Notes: generated from the sequence alone by a model not told the origin. 6,793 nucleotides of DNA from Methylomicrobium sp. (GCA_007135635.1 SLIO01000187.1:1-6793), one strand, 5' to 3'; positions 1-6,290 are shown, counted from the first letter of the stretch. Numbers and translations are program-made.

Positions 1-72
1 AATAGCATTGGTTGGCCGCGCGTACGCATCCACATAGACCTGAATCCATTTCGAAGGGCGGAGGCTTGCTGA
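1..72 (+). CDS. Possible C-terminal tail of the intron-encoded protein (partial)
   Basis: Frame 1 is open from the window edge to a TGA at 70-72, giving 23 residues (start NSIGWPRVR, end RRAEAC). The other two + frames are closed here. The stop falls 13 nt before domain V, which is where a domain IV maturase ORF can end. No reverse transcriptase, maturase or endonuclease motif is visible in so short a piece. It may equally be non-coding intron RNA. Confidence 0.3.
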   Translation, partial: NSIGWPRVRIHIDLNPFRRAEAC

Positions 73-85
73 ATGACTGATCGAG

Positions 86-118
86 GAGCCGGATGTGGGA
101 AAGCCGCTTGTCCGGTTC
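86..118 (+). ncRNA. Group II intron domain V (catalytic hairpin)
   Basis: This is the metal-binding catalytic core of the intron RNA. The lower stem pairs GAGCCGGA (86-93) with TCCGGTTC (111-118), including one G-T wobble. T94 can pair with G110, leaving the typical two-base bulge (T108, T109) on the 3' strand. The upper stem pairs GTGG (95-98) with CCGC (104-107) around a GAAA-containing loop. The AGC catalytic triad sits at 87-89. Total length (33-34 nt), bulge position and the closing GTTC all match the domain V consensus. Confidence 0.85.
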
Positions 119-166
119 TGAGAGGGGGCGGGTATCAACCTGCATCATGGGTGAGATATTGTGGCA

Positions 167-185
167 CCGCCGGGAAACCAGGCGG
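167..185 (+). other. GAAA-tetraloop hairpin between domain V and the intron end
   Basis: CCGCCGG (167-173) pairs with CC-A-GGCGG (178-185) around a GAAA tetraloop at 174-177, giving seven base pairs with one bulged A at 180. A possible enclosing helix pairs GGGTGA (149-154) with TCACCC (205-210). The hairpin lies where domain VI or a 3' extension of the intron should be. A GNRA loop and a bulged A are typical RNA tertiary-contact and branch-point features, but I cannot say which role applies. Confidence 0.5.
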
Positions 186-263
186 CAAACGGAGAAAACC
201 AACATCACCCTACCGCGCTGGGAGTGCCTGTCCTACTCGAACCCCTGTTCTTTCTGCTGTTCT

Positions 264-1223
264 TTATATTCCGAGCGCCCGAAATTCGGTGCAGGGCCGG
301 CAGCGCTGCCAGATGCGGTCGAACACTTCGTAGAGTTGTCTTTTTCGGGCGGGATGATTGGGACTCCATTCGCCTTGGTAACGTTCTGTAGTCAGACGGA
401 ATAAGTAACCGTCTCGGTCGTTGATTAGAAATGCCGATGAGTATTGCTGGTCTTCCCGCTCGACTGGGCTTCGGAATTGAAACGATGAGGGTAACCTTTG
501 CGCTAAGTCGATTAACGGATGGGGTTTGCCGCGTGCGGCGAACGTGTCTTGCACGATGATTTGCACGCAACCGTCACGGCTGTTGATTGCGAATTGTCTA
601 AACGCTTCGACAACGTCGTTGTGTCCGTATAAACCATGTTCCAGATCGCGGGTATAAATGCAGATTTGGCGTCTTGCTTCAGCTATGAGTCGAATGCTTG
701 AATCGAGGTGGGTTTCCAAGTTGTTGAGTTTTTCTGTCGGTAACGATGCCTCGCGCGGCTTGGCGGACGGCCGAGTTTTCTCGGCAAGCGGCGCAAGAGT
801 CATGCTCATGCATTGTAATTCGTTGCCGTCCAGGTTAAGTCTTTCGCCTTTTGCTATGAATCCGAACTTTTGAAAGAACCCGCTAGTGCTCCTCGGCGTT
901 TCGAGGGTTATTTGGGTGAGCCCTTGCTTTTGAGCGCTTTCGATGAGTGTTCTCAATAGCGATTGTCCAACGCCTTGATTACGCCACTGATGTAACACGG
1001 CGATTCGGCTGATTTGCCCTTCCGGCGTCAGTCTGCCTGTACCGACTGGGTTATGGTGATTGTCGCGGGCGATGACATGATGGCTATGCGGGTCTTTAAC
1101 GTCTTGTTCGAGGTCGGCGGGGAGATGTTGTTCGATGATGAAAACCGAATCGCGCACGGCGCGAAGATCCTTAAAATCAGCTTTATAATCGGCGGGTTCG
1201 ATACGATAATCGGGTAGTCTCAT
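264..1223 (-). CDS. GNAT N-acetyltransferase with C-terminal PLD-fold-like (DUF7931-like) domain
   Basis: Protein of 319 residues. Residues 1-145 form an ElaA-type GNAT domain: the N-terminal pattern LRAVRDSVFIIEQ (20-32) is typical. The acetyl-CoA pyrophosphate-binding motif reads R81-N-Q-G84-V-G86, preceded by the ISRIAVLHQW strand. FFQKFGF (116-122) is the usual late GNAT segment. A short polar linker (about 145-165) leads to a second domain (about 165-319). That domain starts with LIAEARRQICIYTRDLEHGLYG and ends with a conserved-looking WSPNHPARKRQLYEVFDRIW stretch. It resembles the phospholipase D-like fold domain found fused to GNATs in proteobacteria, but I see no HKD catalytic motif, so it is probably not a nuclease or lipase. 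The acyl acceptor is unknown. The ATG at 1223 has a weak GGTGA site 4 nt upstream (1228-1232). The gene stands alone, diverging from the LapA gene and convergent with the intron. Confidence 0.85.
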   Translation of the reverse strand: MRLPDYRIEPADYKADFKDLRAVRDSVFIIEQHLPADLEQDVKDPHSHHVIARDNHHNPVGTGRLTPEGQISRIAVLHQWRNQGVGQSLLRTLIESAQKQGLTQITLETPRSTSGFFQKFGFIAKGERLNLDGNELQCMSMTLAPLAEKTRPSAKPREASLPTEKLNNLETHLDSSIRLIAEARRQICIYTRDLEHGLYGHNDVVEAFRQFAINSRDGCVQIIVQDTFAARGKPHPLIDLAQRLPSSFQFRSPVEREDQQYSSAFLINDRDGYLFRLTTERYQGEWSPNHPARKRQLYEVFDRIWQRCRPCTEFRALGI

Positions 1224-1257
1224 AAAATCACCAGAACTTGTTAGGTCGTGTAAATAG

Positions 1258-1286
1258 AGTATTTTCTTAATAGTCTATGCTGCCAA
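1258..1286 (-). promoter_or_regulatory. Candidate sigma-70 promoter for the acetyltransferase gene
   Basis: On the minus strand, TTGGCA (1281-1286, 5 of 6 to the -35 consensus) is separated by 17 nt from AATACT (1258-1263, 4 of 6 to the -10 consensus). Transcription would start near 1251, about 28 nt ahead of the ATG. Found by eye only. Confidence 0.4.
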
Positions 1287-1376
1287 AATCGGTGGCGTAG
1301 GGCTATCGTTTTTTTCAAATGGGTTAAATTCTATTAAGCTGTTAAAGTTAAATAATCGATGAATCGCTTTTGTTTC

Positions 1377-1381
1377 AGGAG
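1377..1381 (+). promoter_or_regulatory. Ribosome binding site of the LapA gene
   Basis: AGGAG lies 8 nt ahead of the ATG at 1390. This settles the start in favour of the 94-residue membrane protein, and against an overlapping reading frame whose ATG is at 1359 and lacks such a site. Confidence 0.75.
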
Positions 1382-1389
1382 AGAACGGC

Positions 1390-1674
1390 ATGAGATATGT
1401 TTATATTGGCTTGATTATTTTGGTGAGCTTGGTTGTTTTGTTGTTCAAGATACAAAACTTAGAAGTCGTGACGGTTTCATTATTGTCGGTCAGTGTTACG
1501 ATGCCGGTGTCTTTAATGGTCATTGTCATCTATTTCCTTGGCATGGTGACGGGGGGGTCTTTATTGTCGCTGCTGCGTGTTTTAATTCAGGGAGCAAAGT
1601 CGGAAAACGAAGAGAAGGATAAAGAGGAAGATAAAGAAGGCGAAAAAGCTGATCAGGAAAGCGGCGAAAAGTAA
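1390..1674 (+). CDS. lapA: LapA-domain (DUF1049) inner-membrane protein
   Basis: This 94-residue protein has the LapA layout. A first transmembrane helix (about 3-20) runs into the family's conserved IQN motif (21-23). A short beta-rich stretch (VTVSLLSVSVTMPVSL) follows, then a second helix (about 39-66) containing the glycine-rich FLGMVTGG segment. The C-terminal 25 residues are almost entirely Lys, Glu, Asp and Gln, a likely cytoplasmic tail. In E. coli, LapA with LapB (YciM) helps tune lipopolysaccharide synthesis through LpxC turnover by FtsH. Whether this protein does so is inferred from family membership. No lapB follows; the gene is a single unit with a hairpin directly downstream. 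In many gammaproteobacteria lapA sits next to ihfB or lapB, so the isolated position is slightly unusual. The gene symbol refers to the family, not proven orthology. Confidence 0.8.
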   Translation: MRYVYIGLIILVSLVVLLFKIQNLEVVTVSLLSVSVTMPVSLMVIVIYFLGMVTGGSLLSLLRVLIQGAKSENEEKDKEEDKEGEKADQESGEK

Positions 1675-1694
1675 ATGGTTGCGGTTTGATCGTT

Positions 1695-1727
1695 TAGGTG
1701 AATTTTATGGGAATTGAAATTCACCTA
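1695..1727. terminator. Strong hairpin 20 nt after the LapA gene, possible terminator
   Basis: TAGGTGAATTT (1695-1705) and AAATTCACCTA (1717-1727) form a perfect 11-bp inverted repeat around an 11-nt loop. No T-tract follows on the + strand, so it is not a textbook intrinsic terminator. It may protect the 3' end of the mRNA or act as a weak terminator. Confidence 0.4.
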
Positions 1728-1760
1728 CTTAAACATTCAGTTAAGACGTTCGTGGTGTCC

Positions 1761-1890
1761 CCTTCGAATACGCTCAGAACCGTGTCGGACCTTGAGCGGC
1801 TCAATTCAAGGCCTGGGGCTTTTCCATTCACACTTCGACAAGGCTCTCCTGAGCGAAGCCGAAGGGCTCAGGGCGAACGGAAAAGTCCTT
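1761..1890. repeat. REP-like palindromic intergenic repeat
   Basis: The core (about 1831-1880) is of the CTTCGACAAGGCTC / GCTCAGGGCGAACGG type, widespread as an intergenic repeat in many proteobacterial genomes. An inner perfect 7-bp inverted repeat, CCTGAGC (1848-1854) with GCTCAGG (1866-1872), has an 11-nt loop. An outer arm pairs CTTTTCCATTC (1819-1829) with GAACGGAAAAG (1875-1885), 10 of 11 positions. Just upstream, 1761-1783 (CCTTCGAATACGCTCAGAAC) looks like a decayed partial copy. TTGAGC-G-GCTCAA (1792-1804) is a further small palindrome. The element lies between the ends of two convergent genes, the usual place for REP sequences. Copies elsewhere in the genome cannot be seen from here. 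Confidence 0.6.
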
Positions 1891-1916
1891 AAAATGCCAT
1901 GATCTAAACTATCCGA

Positions 1917-2300
1917 TCATTGTCGTTCTTCAAAGGCCTTGATAGCATCTTGCATCGAATCAAACTGAGGAAGCTCGTCTTCTTGGGCTACCTGTTTTTT
2001 CGGCTTGGTTTTTTTGGGTTCGGCGTCCGATGGGCTCGGTGTTTCTGGTTCCTGGCTCGTTCCTACCGTCTTAGATCGTTCAAGCCTTGCTTGTTCTGCA
2101 CGAATTTTGCGATTGCCTTCTCCGTACATGGTCAGTACGACCATGATCATGACGGTCGAGATGGCAATAACTATAAATCTGCTCGGCTCTTTCATAAAAA
2201 ACAACGGCCATTTCGGTTTGATCATACCGGCGATAAAAAAAATGAGCGTAAAAATTCCTAAATTAAAGGAATAAAATATCAACATGTCTAGCGTGTCCAT
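1917..2300 (-). CDS. Unrecognised small membrane protein with two helices and a charged tail
   Basis: I do not recognise this 127-residue protein. It has two hydrophobic segments (about 6-26 and 41-59). They are joined by a short basic and aromatic loop (KPKWPLFFMKEPSR, 28-41), which by the positive-inside rule should be cytoplasmic. That would place the N-terminus and the end of helix two outside. The remaining 68 residues are hydrophilic: a basic/helical start (GNRKIRAEQARLERS), a low-complexity Pro/Lys/Glu/Ser linker (80-105) and an acidic, possibly helical end (MQDAIKAFEERQ). The ATG at 2300 has a weak GGGA 10 nt upstream (2311-2314); a Met at codon 6 is the alternative start. The gene shares the strand of the downstream-lying transglutaminase operon. 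It is separated from that operon by 181 bp and appears to have its own promoter. Frame, composition and length support a real gene. Confidence 0.65.
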   Translation of the reverse strand: MDTLDMLIFYSFNLGIFTLIFFIAGMIKPKWPLFFMKEPSRFIVIAISTVMIMVVLTMYGEGNRKIRAEQARLERSKTVGTSQEPETPSPSDAEPKKTKPKKQVAQEDELPQFDSMQDAIKAFEERQ

Positions 2301-2339
2301 CGTGTGCTTTTCCCGCTTAGCTTACTATTTAATAAATGC

Positions 2340-2368
2340 ATTAATATCATCTTCGTGACTTATTGCAA
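2340..2368 (-). promoter_or_regulatory. Candidate sigma-70 promoter for the small membrane protein gene
   Basis: On the minus strand TTGCAA (2363-2368) is followed after 17 nt by ATTAAT (2340-2345), embedded in an AT-rich stretch about 40 nt ahead of the ATG at 2300. The spacing is ideal and the boxes are moderately good. Found by eye. Confidence 0.35.
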
Positions 2369-2481
2369 TACCGGCGATGCATTTTAATCATTTCAAGGCC
2401 GTGTGGAAATTGTCTTGTTCATATGTTGGTTAAGTCTTTGAAGTTTGTTATGGGTTTTTCGTGACTAGAACGTTTCGTCTG

Positions 2482-4440
2482 TCATAGACTGATTTTAAAC
2501 CGTTTAACTTTTTCCGCCAACCGGCTCAAGTCTCCTTGCGACGATTCTTTTTGATAACGTAATTTTATGAACAAGTCGGTGATTTCGTCTATCGCCGCGG
2601 CATGATCCGGATAGGCTTTCTTGCTTCGAGCTGCGAAATCGACCGGTCCTTCACCTGCGTTTCTTTTTAACCCTGCCTTGGCGAGCCGGTCACAAAAACG
2701 GCAATAATAGCGCAACATTTTATCGGCAGTTTTCTCTTTTCGTGAAAACAGCAACCAACTGAGTATTCCGGTGAATAAGGCGCCAAGCCCGACCAGCCAA
2801 GATAGCATTTGTTTTAATGACTCGATGCCGAGCGAAGACAAAAATTGGGTCTGATTGGCGGAGTGATAATTGATGACCCAGCGCTGCCAGTTGTAATCGA
2901 CGCTACTCCATAATTGCCGAGCTTGTTTAAGCCAGTCGAGCTGTCGTGCCAAATCGCTGTCGGCGGAGAAAAAGCTGATGTTGCGGCTGGCAATTTGTTG
3001 TTCGATATTAACGTTTTGTTCTATTCTTTCCGGCGCCACGGCCGCAGTCGGGTCGACGCGCACCCAGCCCCGGTTTTCCAGCCAGACTTCGGTCCAGGCG
3101 TGGGCATCGGCCTGCCTGATCTCCAAAAAGTTGCCGACAGGGTTCAAAACTCCGCCATGATACCCCGTGACGACACGGGCTGGAATATTTGCGGTTCGCA
3201 TCAGGTAAGTGAAGGCCGCGGCATAATGGCTGCAAAACCCGCTTCGGGTTTCGAATAAAAAGGTTTCGATCGGATTGTCTTCCATTAAAGGCGGCGTCAG
3301 GGTGTAATTGAAGTTTTCCCGGTTGAAGTGTTGTAGGACATGATCGATGAATTGTTCGGGTCGCTGGTCGAAGCCGCCTAGTCGTTTGACTAGCGAGGTG
3401 ATTTTTTGAGAAGCCTGTCCCGGTAACTGTGTATTAATGCGCAATTTGTGACCGCTTAGCGCTCCGGTGCGGTAACTGGGATAAGACGTGATAGGGTATT
3501 CTGCGCGCTTGTCGGGATTGTCGCTTCGGGTCAGCAAATATTCCGAATTCATGCGCAATTGCGGCGGGTAGTCGCCGGCCATTTCCAGCGCGAAGACCCA
3601 GTTGTTATTTTGAGGTTCGAGTAATAACGTATAGCGATAGGCCGGTCCGCTGAAGTCCGGCTCAGCGGTGGCCGTATAGGTAAAGTGTTTCGCTTCGGTC
3701 CAGCGTTTACCGTCGGTGACGGAAAACACCGGGCCGCGCCAATAGCGCTGTACATTCGGCGGTATCGGGCCATGAAAGCGGACGCGGAATACCAGTTCGT
3801 CCGAAAAGCTGAGGTCGCTGATCGAGCCGGGTTCCATGCTGTCGCTGAGGCCTGTTTTGGCGCGGCTTTTGTCTTCGAAAAGCATCCAGCGCGGCGCTTC
3901 GACCCTTGGGAAAAAAATGAACAGCACGATCGCCAGGGGTAGGGCTTGAGCTAAGATGATGCCCGCTGTTTTTAGTGCGTTAAAGGTATTTTGCCGACGG
4001 CTGTTGATTGCGACCAGCGTGCCCAGAAGCACACAGCAAACGAACAAGATATAGCCTGCCATTGCGATGCTCTGCTCATACAAAAATTGCGAAGCGGCAA
4101 CGATGAAAGCCAGAAAGACAATTAAGTATAAATCACGTTCTTGTTTGATTTCGAGCAGCTTCAATGCCAGTGCGGTCATGAACAGCCGAGTTCCGGCATC
4201 GCGGCCGAATAGACCTTGATGCTGAGAATAAAGCAGGACGAGTCCGCCTACTGTCAACAAAAACAGCAAGAATTTGTCGGGCAAACAGCTCGGCTTCCAA
4301 ATACCGATGAAGCGCCAAGTTAGCAGCAATACGAAGAATCCGAAAATCGAAGCCGGGATGTGATAAATGTGCGGTAGCGCAATCAATCCGACCGAAATCA
4401 GTAGAAAGAGTAAAATGTTTTTTTCGATATTGGCCAGCAT
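2482..4440 (-). CDS. TgpA-like transglutaminase-fold membrane protein (DUF3488 N-terminus)
   Basis: Protein of 652 residues. Residues 1-178 are a run of about six hydrophobic helices (DUF3488/TgpA N-terminal region) ending at FIFFPRVEAPRW. Residues 180-380 form a probable periplasmic domain, then the transglutaminase core. The catalytic triad is readable: Cys403 in SGFCSHYA, His447 in ADAHAW, Asp463 in VDPTAA. The family segment IPARVVTGYHGG lies between Cys and His. A further membrane helix spans about 545-565, followed by a cytoplasmic C-terminal domain of the DUF4129 type (about 570-650). The Pseudomonas aeruginosa relative TgpA is essential and periplasmic; its substrate is unsettled. Length and order match the family. 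The ATG at 4440 lies 3 nt after the DUF58 stop with no clear ribosome binding site, so translation is probably coupled. It is the last gene of the operon; no clear terminator follows. Confidence 0.93.
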   Translation of the reverse strand: MLANIEKNILLFLLISVGLIALPHIYHIPASIFGFFVLLLTWRFIGIWKPSCLPDKFLLFLLTVGGLVLLYSQHQGLFGRDAGTRLFMTALALKLLEIKQERDLYLIVFLAFIVAASQFLYEQSIAMAGYILFVCCVLLGTLVAINSRRQNTFNALKTAGIILAQALPLAIVLFIFFPRVEAPRWMLFEDKSRAKTGLSDSMEPGSISDLSFSDELVFRVRFHGPIPPNVQRYWRGPVFSVTDGKRWTEAKHFTYTATAEPDFSGPAYRYTLLLEPQNNNWVFALEMAGDYPPQLRMNSEYLLTRSDNPDKRAEYPITSYPSYRTGALSGHKLRINTQLPGQASQKITSLVKRLGGFDQRPEQFIDHVLQHFNRENFNYTLTPPLMEDNPIETFLFETRSGFCSHYAAAFTYLMRTANIPARVVTGYHGGVLNPVGNFLEIRQADAHAWTEVWLENRGWVRVDPTAAVAPERIEQNVNIEQQIASRNISFFSADSDLARQLDWLKQARQLWSSVDYNWQRWVINYHSANQTQFLSSLGIESLKQMLSWLVGLGALFTGILSWLLFSRKEKTADKMLRYYCRFCDRLAKAGLKRNAGEGPVDFAARSKKAYPDHAAAIDEITDLFIKLRYQKESSQGDLSRLAEKVKRFKISL

Positions 4441-4443
4441 AAT

Positions 4444-5388
4444 CTAAAACAAGGCGAGCGCTTCAAGACAACTCGCCCGGTGGAGGGGGCCGATACCGAG
4501 TCCGATTTTTTTGCCGGGTAGCTTAAGGCCGTAACGAAGCCCGGTTTTTTCCGCATCGAGAATCCAGCGACACAGTCGGCTCAAGCGTTCCTCGTTGCCA
4601 TAACCTGCACAGGCTTCGTAACTGAGCCACAGCTCATCGCCTTGCTCGCCGCTGTATTGCTTGCTGAAAAGGCCCTGGCCTTTCGCATAGGCTTTCCAAT
4701 GAATGCGTTTAATCGAATCCCCGCGTTGATACTCTTGAAGGCCGTAAAAGTCGTCGGTGCCTTTTTCGGTCTTGCCTTGATCCGATGCTCCGCCGCCGGT
4801 TTCGGGAAGCGGGATCTCTTGCGGCCAGGGTTTAGGGTAAACCAAAACCGACAGATTAAAACGCAACGGCGACCAGGCGCGGAACAAGCCGAGCGGATAG
4901 CCGCTCGATAGGGTGATCGTGCTGCAGGGTTGATAGCCTCGGTGTTTAGTCGGAGCATGTAATCTAACGGCTTTCTTTTCGTAGGGAGCAAGAGTCATTT
5001 GTGTTTTGTCATGCAAATCGATTTCGAGACTAAGACGTGGAACAGGGATCGGATTGTCGATATGAATTTCGAATACAGCGCGTTCACCGGCGAATACCGG
5101 CTTGCATTGCCCTTTTTGAACCGTCAGACCGGCTAAGGCTTTGTAGCTGTGTAGGATGCCGATAAAAAATACGCTGGCCAGCAAGAAAGTCAGAAAATAA
5201 GCTAAGTTATTGTTATAGACAAACGCTATCAGCAGTAACAGTAGGATTAATACGACAAAGCTTAGGCCACGCTTGGATGGCAAAATAAATATCCGGCGCT
5301 GATTCAGTAGAATGGCTTCATCGGAGGGTTTTTCGCCGGCGAAAAACCGGCTTAACCGGAAGCGGTCCTTGAGCGATAGGGCATTCAA
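4444..5388 (-). CDS. DUF58 membrane-anchored protein, TTG start
   Basis: Protein of 314 residues. After a basic N-terminus come two hydrophobic helices (about 41-58 and 61-79). A beta-rich domain (85-185) follows, containing the family segment HRGYQ...SGYPLGLFRAW (149-172). The DUF58 signature reads GLQEYQRGDSIKRIHWKAYAKGQGL (216-240). The end (RLSRLCRWILDAEKTGLRYGLKLPG ... CLEALALF) matches gammaproteobacterial members of this type. DUF58 proteins are regular partners of MoxR ATPases; their function is not settled. The only in-frame start consistent with the family N-terminus is TTG at 5386-5388, which overlaps the TGA of the upstream ATPase gene (TTGA, 4 nt shared). The nearby ATG at 5382-5384 is out of frame and the next in-frame Met is residue 131. 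A weak GGGTAG lies upstream. TTG plus overlap points to termination-reinitiation coupling. Confidence 0.9.
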   Translation of the reverse strand: MNALSLKDRFRLSRFFAGEKPSDEAILLNQRRIFILPSKRGLSFVVLILLLLLIAFVYNNNLAYFLTFLLASVFFIGILHSYKALAGLTVQKGQCKPVFAGERAVFEIHIDNPIPVPRLSLEIDLHDKTQMTLAPYEKKAVRLHAPTKHRGYQPCSTITLSSGYPLGLFRAWSPLRFNLSVLVYPKPWPQEIPLPETGGGASDQGKTEKGTDDFYGLQEYQRGDSIKRIHWKAYAKGQGLFSKQYSGEQGDELWLSYEACAGYGNEERLSRLCRWILDAEKTGLRYGLKLPGKKIGLGIGPLHRASCLEALALF

Positions 5389-6290
5389 AGCACGGCTACC
5401 CGGTCGAGTATCGGCGCGACGACTGCGCCGGAATCCTGGCTGGCGGAGCGCAGTCTATGGCCTGCGACAGAGGCTAGCACCGCTTGCACATCCTCGGGCA
5501 ATACGGCATCACGACTGTCCATGAACGCCCAGGCCTTGGCCGCGTTGAGCAAGGATAAGCCGGCACGCGGCGAAAGGCCGCAAGGGTAATCAGGGGACTC
5601 GCGGGTAAATGTGATAATATTTTGCAAATAATTCAGCAACGAGCTTGAAACATGCACGGCGCTGATGTGTTGTTGGATTTTTTTGAGCTGTTCGGGCGGT
5701 AATTCGGTTTGAAGGTTTTCTATCAAATGATAACGCGACTGTCCGCTCAATAATTCCCGTTCTGCGTTGCGGTCCGGATAACCCAGTTCGATGCGCATTA
5801 AAAAACGGTCCAGTTGCGATTCGGGTAATGGAAATGTGCCGATTTGATGGGCAGGGTTTTGCGTCGCGATCACAAAAAATGGCGAGGGCAAGTGATAGGT
5901 TTTGCCTTCGATCGTGACTTGTTTTTCCTCCATCGCTTCCAGTAAGGCGCTTTGTGCTTTAGGGGTCGAGCGGTTGATTTCATCGGCCAGAATCATTTGA
6001 TTAAAAATCGGCCCCGGATGAAACTTGAAGCTACGTTCTTCCGGGTCAAATATCGAGGCACCGATAATATCGGCCGGCATGATATCGCTGGTAAATTGAA
6101 TACGTTGATAATTCAATCCCAGCAATTTTGCCAGCGTATGCGCTAGCGTGGTTTTGCCGACGCCGGGTATGTCTTCGATCAAAAGATGGCCTCGGGCCAA
6201 AAGGCAGCACAAGGCTAGACGAATCTGATGTTGTTTTCCGAGAATAATTTGATTGGCGGATTCCAGTAAAGGAGTGATTGGGTTTTGCAT
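5385..6290 (-). CDS. MoxR-family AAA+ ATPase
   Basis: Protein of 301 residues from the chosen ATG at 6290. Walker A is PGVGKTT (42-48, Lys46) and Walker B is MILADEINR (99-107, Asp103-Glu104). Sensor 1 is IATQNP (141-146). The arginine-finger segment is LPESQLDRFLMRI (155-167), and LSPRAG (239-244) is the sensor 2 region. All catalytic residues are present. MoxR ATPases act as cytoplasmic chaperones that activate or insert partner proteins, often with vWA-like or DUF58 partners. The reading frame can be extended to a GTG at 6356. Those 22 extra residues (hydrophobic, partly encoded by a 9-bp tandem repeat) are not typical, whereas MQNPITPLLE at 6290 fits the family N-terminus. No good ribosome binding site precedes either start. 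First gene of the operon, overlapping DUF58 by 4 nt. Confidence 0.92.
   Translation of the reverse strand: MQNPITPLLESANQIILGKQHQIRLALCCLLARGHLLIEDIPGVGKTTLAHTLAKLLGLNYQRIQFTSDIMPADIIGASIFDPEERSFKFHPGPIFNQMILADEINRSTPKAQSALLEAMEEKQVTIEGKTYHLPSPFFVIATQNPAHQIGTFPLPESQLDRFLMRIELGYPDRNAERELLSGQSRYHLIENLQTELPPEQLKKIQQHISAVHVSSSLLNYLQNIITFTRESPDYPCGLSPRAGLSLLNAAKAWAFMDSRDAVLPEDVQAVLASVAGHRLRSASQDSGAVVAPILDRVAVL

Larger units (their letters stand above)
1..242 (+). mobile_element. 3' end of a group II intron (5' part outside the window)
   Basis: A canonical group II intron domain V lies at 86-118, so the flanking sequence is read as the tail of such a retroelement. The intron RNA self-splices with the help of a reverse transcriptase/maturase encoded in domain IV, which would lie to the left. 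The 3' boundary is uncertain. The stretch at 231-242 (CCTACTCGAAC core) resembles the usual CCTACTCTAC-like end of bacterial group II introns. A second possible end is CACCCTAC near 207-214. The roughly 110-125 nt between domain V and these ends is long for a simple domain VI and folds into several hairpins (for example 167-185 with a GAAA loop). The element is oriented toward the convergent acetyltransferase gene and would end about 22 nt beyond its stop codon, leaving that gene intact. Identification as a group II intron is fairly sure; the class and exact end are not. Confidence 0.75.
1675..1916. other. Intergenic region between convergent genes, no gene seen
   Basis: This 242-bp gap holds the hairpin at 1695-1727 and the REP-like repeat at 1761-1890. 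A small inverted repeat, ATGATC (1899-1904) with GATCAT (1915-1920), touches the end of the minus-strand gene. The short open frames here have no ribosome binding site and are made of repeat sequence. Confidence 0.7.

Noticed and set aside
160..319. Catalytically active phospholipase D in the acetyltransferase C-terminus (residue positions of the 264-1223 gene)
   Set aside because: No HxKxxxxD motif is present in residues 160-319.
73..404. Overlapping + strand open frames of 76-103 codons
   Set aside because: They run through intron RNA and antisense to the acetyltransferase, with shadow-like composition and no ribosome binding site.
205..570. 121-codon minus-strand open frame
   Set aside because: Lies in another frame of the acetyltransferase gene and crosses its end; Arg/Ser/Pro-rich shadow translation.
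1359..1622. 87-codon + strand frame overlapping LapA
   Set aside because: Different frame from the family-matching LapA protein, and the AGGAG site serves the ATG at 1390.
1920..2274. + strand open frames of 89-113 codons opposite the small membrane protein
   Set aside because: Antisense shadows; the minus-strand frame has clear membrane-protein organisation and a start-site context.
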